Shown here one piece after another: positions 7,649 through 14,134 of a DNA stretch of 64,000 nucleotides. Positions within the stretch are counted from its first letter, which is position 1. Each line of letters starts with the position of its first letter. Where the stretch lies: contig JBCCHJ010000011.1 of assembly GCA_039028795.1 (NCBI GenBank), positions 47,914-111,913 of the forward strand, written 5' to 3'. The notes beneath the pieces were generated by a model. It had not been told where the DNA came from, searched no databases, and was given only the letters and a program-made list of their open reading frames with translations. The position numbers were made by a program, and so were the translations under genes. The stretch comes from Thermohalobaculum sp039028795 (GTDB lineage Bacteria; Pseudomonadota; Alphaproteobacteria; Rhodobacterales; Rhodobacteraceae).

Positions 7649-8887
7649 TCAGGCCGCCAACTTCCGCCTTGGACGGCGCCCTGGACGGCGACGCGTATGC
7701 CGCTTGGGCTTTGCGGCCTTGCCCTGATCATCCTTGGCGGGATCGGAGCGCCAAGGCGTGCCGCCGATCACTTCGATCTGACGGCCAATGATTGTCTGAA
7801 TGGACTTCAACTCTCCCATTTCGGTGGGCGCACAAAACGCGATGGCCGATCCGGACTGACCGGCCCGCGCCGTCCGCCCGATCCGGTGGACATAGTTGTC
7901 CGGCACATTCGGCAGATCGAAGTTGTAGACAAACCGCACACCCGGAATATCCAGGCCGCGCGCGGCGACGTCGGTGGCGACCAGAACCTTATACTGACCC
8001 TGTTTGAAGCCTTTGATCGCCCGGTCTCGCTGTCCTTGAGTTTTGTTCCCATGGATCGAGGCCGCCGCGAAACCCTTGGCGACCAGAGCTTTCATCAGCC
8101 GTTCGGCACCATGCTTGGTACGCGCGAAAACCAGCGAAAGCTCGTCCGGGTGTTTGCCCAGATAGTCGACCAACAGCGCCGTTTTCTTCGGCTGTTCGAC
8201 AAAGTGCAGGGCCTGGTCGACCTTGTCCGCCGGTTTGCCCGGCGGGGCCGCTTCGATCCGCACGGGATCGGTCAGATAGGCCGCTGCCAGTTCCGCCATC
8301 TGCTTTGGCATCGTCGCTGAAAACAACAGGGTCTGGCGTTCCGCAGGCAGCAGCGGCGCGATCTTCCGCAAGGCATGGATAAAACCCATGTCCAGCATCT
8401 GATCCGCCTCGTCCAGCACCAGGTATTCGGCACAATCCAGGCGCACCGCCCGGCGGTCCAGCAGATCGATCAAGCGCCCGGGCGTTGCCACCATCAGATC
8501 CGTCCCGGTCTGCAGGCGGTGGATCTGCCCGCCGATCGAGGCACCGCCGACGATCAGCGCGACCTTCAGATGCGTGCCGCCGGTATAGCTGCGCAGATTT
8601 TCCCAGATCTGGTTCGCCAGCTCGCGCGTTGGGGCCAGGATCAAGCCGCGCACGGTTTTCGGTGCCGGCTTCGTGCCGACCTTCAGCAAGGCCTGGATCA
8701 GCGGCAATCCAAAGGCCACGGTCTTGCCCGTGCCTGTCTGCGCCAGACCCATGACATCGCGTCCCGCGATGACATGGGGGATCGCCTTTTCCTGGATCGG
8801 CGTGGGTTTCAGAATGCCCTGTTTGGCAAGGCGCTTGAGAAGCTTGGGTTGAAAACCCAGCGTCTCGAAATTCAGTTCAGTGTCCAT
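7649..8887 (-). CDS. DEAD-box ATP-dependent RNA helicase (RhlE-like)
   Basis: About 412 residues with all canonical helicase motifs. These are the Q motif (GFQPKLLKRLAKQG...PTPIQ), motif I AQTGTGKT (49-56), PTRELANQI, TPGRLIDLL, DEAD, SAT, and in the second RecA-like domain ATDVAARGLDIP and HRIGRTARAG. The C-terminus is a short basic Arg/Lys tail (about 25 residues) typical of RNA-binding extensions in RhlE-like proteins. It unwinds short RNA duplexes in ribosome assembly or mRNA decay. I start at ATG 8887 because AAAGGA lies 9 bases upstream and the protein then begins just before the Q motif; a longer in-frame start at 9022 adds 45 residues with no helicase similarity. Confidence 0.94.
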   Translation of the reverse strand: MDTELNFETLGFQPKLLKRLAKQGILKPTPIQEKAIPHVIAGRDVMGLAQTGTGKTVAFGLPLIQALLKVGTKPAPKTVRGLILAPTRELANQIWENLRSYTGGTHLKVALIVGGASIGGQIHRLQTGTDLMVATPGRLIDLLDRRAVRLDCAEYLVLDEADQMLDMGFIHALRKIAPLLPAERQTLLFSATMPKQMAELAAAYLTDPVRIEAAPPGKPADKVDQALHFVEQPKKTALLVDYLGKHPDELSLVFARTKHGAERLMKALVAKGFAAASIHGNKTQGQRDRAIKGFKQGQYKVLVATDVAARGLDIPGVRFVYNFDLPNVPDNYVHRIGRTARAGQSGSAIAFCAPTEMGELKSIQTIIGRQIEVIGGTPWRSDPAKDDQGKAAKPKRHTRRRPGRRPRRKLAA

Positions 8888-9206
8888 GTGGACGTGTCCT
8901 TTCAGGGCGGCCGCCACATCGGGCGCCACCCGCAAATACAAATGAAGCCCCCCGGCATAGCGGGGCGCGCGTTGGGTTGCGCAGTGCGCTGGCCGGGGGC
9001 CGGATTGCCCATAGGCCGTCACTGCGCCGGACCCCTGCGTGATGTGGGTGCCTGGAAAGTTCTGGCGCTCTGCGCTGCGCGGGTTTGTCCGTCCTTGGAC
9101 GGCCTCCGCGTCTTAGTCGTCTGCTCACGCGGCAGAAAACGCCTGTGGCGTGCATATGCGTTGTGCGGTGCAATAAGTCAACCGTTGATCCTTGCAGGTT
9201 TCGGTC

Positions 9207-9269
9207 GTCACCCCCGCGAAGGCGGTGGTCTCAATGACCTAAACAGATCCACGCCTTCCCGGGAGTGAC
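9207..9269. repeat. Inverted pair of GTCAC...GCGAAGGCG repeats
   Basis: Copy A (9207-9230, plus orientation) begins GTCACCCCCGCGAAGGCG. Copy B (9246-9269) is the same element in the opposite orientation, reading GTCACTCCCGGGAAGGCG on the minus strand. The type resembles the widespread GTCATTCCCGCGAAGGCGGG intergenic element of proteobacteria. The pair forms a long imperfect cruciform in the gap between the helicase gene and the Ala-repeat gene. Confidence 0.6.
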
Positions 9270-9288
9270 GATGCTTCCGCATCTCTCC

Positions 9289-9366
9289 GTCATCCCCCGA
9301 CTTGATCGGGGGATCCCAAGCCACAAAGCCAATTTTCTGGATTGCCCGGTCAAGCCGGGCAATGAC
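9289..9366. repeat. Inverted pair of GTCATCCCC...GATCC repeats
   Basis: Copy C (9289-9316) reads GTCATCCCCCGACTTGATCG and on to GGATCC. Copy D (9339-9366) is the same 28-base unit inverted, GTCATTGCCCGGCTTGACCG on the minus strand. Each unit is itself a hairpin. C and D differ in the arms yet remain base-paired. With pair A/B they form a BIME-like mosaic. No gene is visible in 8888-9472 apart from these repeats and the hairpin at 9414. Confidence 0.65.
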
Positions 9367-9413
9367 ACCAACTCTTGACCAGACGACTCCCCATGCAACA
9401 ATGCGCGTCTTGC

Positions 9414-9435
9414 GTAGGATGGGTGCCAACCCATC
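9414..9435 (+). repeat. REP-like hairpin (GTAG-headed)
   Basis: GTAG head, then 7-base arms GATGGGT and ACCCATC around GCCA. It is nearly identical to the element at 3762-3785, with the loop changed from GGCA to GCCA. It lies 37 bases before the probable start of the Ala-repeat gene. Confidence 0.65.
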
Positions 9436-9472
9436 ATGTTTAAGAAAGAAGACATTAAAGGCATTAATCCCA

Positions 9473-10996
9473 ATGGTGGTCGCGGTTGAGGGCATTAAAG
9501 ATCGGGAGAGCCTACGCGAATGGCTGCCGGACCGCCCGATCGAGGATGCTAGGCTGATCGCCTTCCGCGCCGCTCTGCGCTCGTTACCTCTTATTGTCCT
9601 CGCCGCCCCCGCAAGAAAATTCGGAGACGCGATCCTGTTGCCAACCTTCCGGGCGCATACTGCTGCGCGGTTTGCGGGCACATGGTCAAACCGCGCAGCA
9701 GAGGTTCGGGATGTCGCCTATGCCGCCGCTGCCAATGCCGCCGATGCCGCCAGGGTCACCGCCGCCGATGCCGCCGATGCTGCCGCCTATGCCGCCCGTG
9801 CCGCCTATGCCGATGCCGCCATTGCCGCCGCCTATGCCGCCGATGCCGCTGCCTATGCGGCCCAGGCCACCGATGCCGTCGTCTATAGCGCCGTTTGCGA
9901 AGACGCGCGACGCCTAGAAGAAGGTATGGCACAGATTAGCTTGGCCATGTCGCCGCTGTGGCCTGGCAACCAACGACCGGATTGGTTCGAAGAAGAATGG
10001 CAGATCCTGTCCCAAACCATGCGCGAACTGGGCGATGGGTGGGAGGTCTGGATCCAACGGTATCAGGACATCATCGACGGCAAACCGGCGGATGAGGAAA
10101 CCCAACTTCAGATCGCCCTGATCCCGGAAGAGACTTGGCAGCAAGGCGCGAAGGTTGTGAATGCCGAGGTCGCTCGGATATTGGCGCAAGGCCGATCCCG
10201 CCCTTTGGCCGAGGCAGACTTTAAATACAACGCGCAGACCAACGCGATGGAAATGGTCCCGTTTGACGAGGACCTATCCATACTCAGCGACGAAGCCTTG
10301 CAGGCGAGGCTCGCAACTCTTCTGAAGGACCTACGCGACGCCTGCATGGAACTGGCCCGCGACATTCAATTGGACAAGAAGCAAGTCCCGGGAAGCTTTC
10401 GCCGTGACCTGAACCGCTATGCGAGGGAAGCGGATCGCGGACCCATGGACACCCGCCCGGGAACGCTTCGGCGGCTCGGTGCATCATTGGTACGCGGGGC
10501 GCAAGACGACGACATTCGCGAACCGCTGACGGATTACCTGTGCCCCAAACTGGACGAAATCGTTCAGCAGCATCTGGCTCTGCAAGCCAAGTACCACGCC
10601 GGGATGTTTGCCCGCATGGCGCCTGCAGAAAACACTGTGCTCGACGTGACGCCAGAGGAAGCAGACACCCGCATCGGCTCGGCCATCGAGACGATCACTG
10701 GGGAGGCATGGCAGGACCTGCCCCGTGTCCCAGACGAACTGCCAGAAATTGTCGAGCAGCAACGCGAAGCTCTTCGGGACATGACTGCGCGGATCAATCT
10801 CAAAGAGGAAGGCGAGGAGCGCCAACGGATGATCCGCGCCGTAGAGGAAGGATACTTCTCTCTAACCGCCACCGTATCTTGGTTTGCCGTTCGAACTTTG
10901 GAGATTGTCCGCAAGAAGGCAACGTTCACCAACATCGGTTCAGTTGCTTCGATCATTGCGCTCCTCTTGACGATCTATTCTATGACCACTGGTTGA
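9473..10996 (+). CDS. Alanine-repeat membrane-anchored protein of unknown function
   Basis: About 507 residues from ATG 9473. The N-terminus (DRESLREWLPDRPIEDARLIAFRAALRSLPL) resembles a domain found in hypothetical alphaproteobacterial proteins that also carry Ala repeats. A block at about residues 81-133 consists of AADAAAYAA-type repeats encoded by tandem GCC-rich triplets. Then come a Trp-rich region (CEDARRLEEGM...PLWP, DGWEVWIQRY), a long helical charged region, and one transmembrane helix at the C-terminus (NIGSVASIIALLLTIYSM). A longer start at 9302 lies inside repeat C and is rejected. The tail-anchored topology suggests the bulk is cytoplasmic. Function unknown. Confidence 0.8.
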   Translation: MVVAVEGIKDRESLREWLPDRPIEDARLIAFRAALRSLPLIVLAAPARKFGDAILLPTFRAHTAARFAGTWSNRAAEVRDVAYAAAANAADAARVTAADAADAAAYAARAAYADAAIAAAYAADAAAYAAQATDAVVYSAVCEDARRLEEGMAQISLAMSPLWPGNQRPDWFEEEWQILSQTMRELGDGWEVWIQRYQDIIDGKPADEETQLQIALIPEETWQQGAKVVNAEVARILAQGRSRPLAEADFKYNAQTNAMEMVPFDEDLSILSDEALQARLATLLKDLRDACMELARDIQLDKKQVPGSFRRDLNRYAREADRGPMDTRPGTLRRLGASLVRGAQDDDIREPLTDYLCPKLDEIVQQHLALQAKYHAGMFARMAPAENTVLDVTPEEADTRIGSAIETITGEAWQDLPRVPDELPEIVEQQREALRDMTARINLKEEGEERQRMIRAVEEGYFSLTATVSWFAVRTLEIVRKKATFTNIGSVASIIALLLTIYSMTTG

Positions 10997-11005
10997 GAAG
11001 GAAGC

Positions 11006-11166
11006 GCCCGGCCCGGAATCAAGCCGCGCAGCGGCGCCGGGCCTCGCCCGACCGTCCCGCGGGAGGGCGAATTCGGTTCAGTCAGGGCGAAGCTCAGAAT
11101 TCGCGCGGTGTAGCTGCCATAAACTTGCTTAGCTCGGCGGGTGCATTCGCCCACCCCCGGTCGGGC
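11006..11166. repeat. Nested inverted repeats upstream of efp
   Basis: The gap 10997-11337 holds no gene. Its first half is highly structured. GCCCGACCG (11046-11054) pairs with CGGTCGGGC (11158-11166), and inside it GCGAATTC (11067-11074) pairs with GAATTCGC (11097-11104). GCCCGGC/GCCGGGC arms lie at about 11006-11041 and a GGGTG/CACCC hairpin near 11140-11157. Such GC-rich nested elements recur in Rhodobacteraceae intergenic DNA. Whether it terminates transcription of the Ala-repeat gene cannot be seen; no T-run follows. Confidence 0.45.
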
Positions 11167-11210
11167 AAGGCGCAGCGCACCCCTTTTTACGCCGTTAACC
11201 CGTCGACTTT

Positions 11211-11277
11211 CTGTACATACAGATGGCATACGCATGGCATACGGGTGGCATACACATGCTGCACGGATGCTGTACGG
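11211..11277 (+). repeat. Inverted repeat followed by five 11-base tandem repeats
   Basis: CTGTA-CA-TACAG (11211-11222) is followed by five consecutive 11-base units: ATGGCATACGC, ATGGCATACGG, GTGGCATACAC, ATGCTGCACGG and ATGCTGTACGG (11223-11277). The units diverge gradually but the 11-base register is exact. The array ends 60 bases before the efp start codon, in its promoter or leader region. Confidence 0.7.
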
Positions 11278-11337
11278 GTTGTCCAACAGCGCATGGCCCT
11301 GTATAGGCGGCGCGAACTCCGCGACACGAGGTCCAAG

Positions 11338-11901
11338 ATGCCCAAGATCAACGGCAATGAAATCCGGCGTGGCAACATCATCGAGCACAATGGCGGGCTC
11401 TGGGTTGCTGTGAAAACCGATCATGTGAAGCCCGGCAAGGGTGGCGCGTTTGCTCAGGTCGAACTGAAGAACCTGCGCAATGGCTCGAAGTTGAACGAAC
11501 GTTTCCGGTCCGCTGACAAAGTCGAAAAGGTACGACTGGAACAAAAGGACCAGCAGTTCCTCTATGAAAATGACGGTATGCTGGTTTTCATGGATCAGGA
11601 AACTTACGAACAGATCGAACTGCCTGCCGATATTCTGGGCGACGCCCGACCTTTCTTGCAGGATGGTATGATCGTGCAGATCGAATACTATGAAAGCGAA
11701 GCGCTTTCGGCAGCCCTACCTGAAAAAGTCACCTGCAAAGTCGAGGATACGGAACCTGCAATCAAAGGCCAGACGGCGGCGAACTCGTTCAAGCCGGCCG
11801 TGCTGGACAATGGTGTGCGCATCATGATCCCGCCCTTTGTCGATCAGGGCACGGACGTGGTTGTGAACACCGAGACCTTCGAGTACGTGGAACGCGCCTA
11901 A
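11338..11901 (+). CDS. efp: Translation elongation factor P
   Basis: A 187-residue protein, the standard EF-P length. EF-P binds between the P and E sites and relieves ribosome stalling at polyproline. The KOW-like N-terminal domain carries the modification loop KPGKGGAFAQ with Lys34 at the tip, the residue that EpmA lysylates in other bacteria. The middle OB domain and the C-terminal GVRIMIPPFVDQGTDVVVNTETFEY are typical. ATG 11338 follows GAGG by 7 bases. The stop codon directly abuts the GTG start of the phosphatase gene, implying an operon. An unusual tandem-repeat tract lies just upstream. Confidence 0.97.
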   Translation: MPKINGNEIRRGNIIEHNGGLWVAVKTDHVKPGKGGAFAQVELKNLRNGSKLNERFRSADKVEKVRLEQKDQQFLYENDGMLVFMDQETYEQIELPADILGDARPFLQDGMIVQIEYYESEALSAALPEKVTCKVEDTEPAIKGQTAANSFKPAVLDNGVRIMIPPFVDQGTDVVVNTETFEYVERA

Positions 11902-12702
11902 GTGGTTGGTTCTGCTAACTTAAATGTCATGATCCAAGCCGCGCGCAAAGCCGCGCGGCGGCTGGTGCGCGACTTCAACGAGGTCGAAAATCTGCAGGTT
12001 TCGGTCAAAGGCGTGGGCGATTTCGTCTCGAACGCCGACCGCAAAGCAGAAGAGACGATCTTCGAGACCCTGATGGAGGCCCGGCCGAATTACGGGTTTC
12101 TGGGGGAAGAAGGCTCCTCGGTAGACGGCAAGGATCCGACCCGGCGGTGGATCGTCGATCCATTGGACGGGACCACGAATTTCCTGCATGGGCTGCCGCA
12201 CTGGGCAATCTCTATCGGTCTGGAACATAAGGGAGAAATCGTTGCGGGCGTGGTTTATGACCCCGCCAAGGACGAGATGTTCACCGCCGAAAAGGGCGAA
12301 GGTGCCTGGGTAAACGACCGACGCCTGCGCGTCTCAGGACGACGTGAGATCAGCCATATGTTGTTCGGAACGGGCACGCCCTTCGGCAATCGCCCGGGTC
12401 TGCCAGAAATGATGCGCGAATTCGCGAAGGTGCTGCCGCGCACGGCGGGGATCCGGCGTTGGGGCACGGCATCTTTGGATCTGGCCTATGTGGCGGCGGG
12501 CCGCTTCGACGGATTTTGGGAACGCGCGCTGAACCCCTGGGATATCGCGGCGGGGATCATCCTAGTGCGCGAAGCAGGCGGCTTGGTCGGTACCATTGGG
12601 GAAGACAGCGACTTCCAGAACCCGTTGCCGTCCGGAGACATCCTGGCGGCGACGCCGGATGCCTATAAACCCTTGGCAAATATGCTTGCTGAAACGTCGT
12701 GA
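11902..12702 (+). CDS. suhB: Inositol monophosphatase family protein (SuhB-like)
   Basis: A 266-residue Mg2+-dependent phosphatase of the FIG superfamily. The metal-binding motifs are NADRKAEE, GFLGEEGS, WIVDPLDGTTNF (about residues 91-102) and the C-terminal PWDIAAGIILVREAGG. It hydrolyses inositol-1-phosphate or similar sugar phosphates. In enterobacteria SuhB also acts in rRNA transcription antitermination, a role I only mention as possible here. Translation starts at GTG 11902 immediately after the efp stop codon. The N-terminal GSANLNVMIQAARKA matches relatives, so the start is probably right. It is co-transcribed with efp. Confidence 0.92.
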   Translation: MVGSANLNVMIQAARKAARRLVRDFNEVENLQVSVKGVGDFVSNADRKAEETIFETLMEARPNYGFLGEEGSSVDGKDPTRRWIVDPLDGTTNFLHGLPHWAISIGLEHKGEIVAGVVYDPAKDEMFTAEKGEGAWVNDRRLRVSGRREISHMLFGTGTPFGNRPGLPEMMREFAKVLPRTAGIRRWGTASLDLAYVAAGRFDGFWERALNPWDIAAGIILVREAGGLVGTIGEDSDFQNPLPSGDILAATPDAYKPLANMLAETS

Positions 12703-12882
12703 TGGAGGGACTTACCTAATCGTGCAGACCAGCGCCCGTTCTCAATCTGTCCGTGTACTTCGGCCAGAAAACGGGATAGATGGCTTCCAATTTCGCAAAC
12801 AGTTCGTGTATTTACGTCAGGAAGCTTGGTTTGCATCAGAGTTCAACCTAACCTCCACCCAGTTAGCACACGAGGCCTGTGT

Positions 12883-14133
12883 ATGAGTTTTTCGGACGCG
12901 CAAGACCGCGTCTTCGCCCAACCAACCCGGCAGATCGTTTTGATGCTGTTGGTCCTCGCGGCTGTGGGGGTCGGCGGGTTCCTTTTGGCTGCACAAATCC
13001 GAACCGTTGTCTTTGCGAACATCTATCTGAATGCCTTCATCGGGTTCGTGTTCGTGTTGGGCGTTTTCGCGACGTTCTGGCAGGTCAGCCAGGTAATGTC
13101 TTCGGTGCGCTGGCTTCGTAATCTGCAGCAAGGCTTCAAGGGTGCGGAGTTCCTGGCACCGCCATCGCTGGTGGCGGGGATGGCCCCGATGGTCCGGGAT
13201 GGCCGAATGCAGAAGCGTCTGGCGACCTCGGCCACCCGGTCGATGCTCGATAGTATCGCGATACGCTTGGACGAAAGCCGGGACATCACGCGATATATCG
13301 CGAACCTGCTGATCTTTCTGGGTCTGCTGGGAACGTTCTGGGGCCTGTCTCTGACCGTCCCGGCGGTTGTAGATACGATCAAATCCCTTGCCCCACAGGA
13401 CGGCGATACCTCGGATGTGTCGGTGTTCGACCGGCTGATGACAGGGTTGGAGAGCCAACTCGGCGGCATGGGCACAGCCTTTGCCTCGTCGCTGGTTGGA
13501 TTGGCCGGATCGCTGGTCGTGGGCCTGCTAGAGCTTTTCGCCAGCCATGGTCAGAACCGTTTTTATCGCGAACTGGAGGAATGGCTGACCTCGTTCACAC
13601 GGCTAGGCCTGGTCAGCGAAGGTGAAGGTCCGGAAGGCGCGCTGATCTCTCTACTGGAACGCGTGGATGAAGGTCTGGAGCGGACGTCAGAGTTTGCCGA
13701 AAAGGCCGAGCACGCGCGGATCGAGGCCGAACAACGTCTGGCCGCTGCGGCAGACGTAGTGGGCAAGATGGCCTCGGAGATCGAGCGCGAACGCACGCTG
13801 GTTAGCCAATTGGTGACCGAGATGCGGGCCGCCCGTGAAGATGAAGCCGGGCGCGATCATGCCACCTTGGCGGTTCTGAAGCGGATCGACCACGGCCAGG
13901 GACAGTTCACAGCAGCGCTTAGTTCAACCGCCGAGATGCTAGAGCGCGGCAAATCTGGTGGCGGCGGCGTGGACTCCGAGACTCGCAACCATATCCGGTC
14001 CATGGACAAGCAGCTGCGCGCCATGGCGGATGACGTCGCGGTCGGCCGTCACGAGGCCCTGACTGCCATTCGCGCAGAGCTGCGCGCCTTGACCAATCTG
14101 ATCGACATGCGGACCCGCGAGACGGAGCGCTAA
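12883..14133 (+). CDS. MotA/TolQ/ExbB-type proton channel subunit
   Basis: A 416-residue inner-membrane protein. TM1 and TM2 lie at about 16-40 and 48-72. A cytoplasmic region follows, then the hallmark pair LLIFLGLLGTFWGLSLTV and GGMGTAFASSLVGLAGSLVVG of the MotA/TolQ/ExbB family. The C-terminal third (ERVDEGLERTSEFAEKAEH... onwards) is helical and probably coiled-coil, longer than in TolQ. ATG 12883 follows GAGG; an upstream in-frame start at 12826 has no support. It sits 1 base before the MotB-like gene, so the two are a channel and its peptidoglycan-binding partner. They are neither flagellar MotAB nor a complete Tol system; no flagellar or tol genes are nearby. Confidence 0.88.
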   Translation: MSFSDAQDRVFAQPTRQIVLMLLVLAAVGVGGFLLAAQIRTVVFANIYLNAFIGFVFVLGVFATFWQVSQVMSSVRWLRNLQQGFKGAEFLAPPSLVAGMAPMVRDGRMQKRLATSATRSMLDSIAIRLDESRDITRYIANLLIFLGLLGTFWGLSLTVPAVVDTIKSLAPQDGDTSDVSVFDRLMTGLESQLGGMGTAFASSLVGLAGSLVVGLLELFASHGQNRFYRELEEWLTSFTRLGLVSEGEGPEGALISLLERVDEGLERTSEFAEKAEHARIEAEQRLAAAADVVGKMASEIERERTLVSQLVTEMRAAREDEAGRDHATLAVLKRIDHGQGQFTAALSSTAEMLERGKSGGGGVDSETRNHIRSMDKQLRAMADDVAVGRHEALTAIRAELRALTNLIDMRTRETER

Positions 14134-14134
14134 G

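Noticed and set aside
8888..9022. Longer start of the DEAD-box helicase
   Set aside because: The 45 extra residues are not helicase-like, whereas ATG 8887 has a ribosome binding site at the proper distance.
9302..9472. N-terminal extension of the Ala-repeat protein
   Set aside because: The frame is open back to 9302 but runs through intergenic repeats C and D and the GTAG hairpin; these repeats are not coding elsewhere.
9594..9917. Proline/methionine-rich open frame inside the Ala-repeat gene
   Set aside because: It is the shifted reading of the GCC-rich triplet repeat; low complexity in one frame produces open frames in the others.
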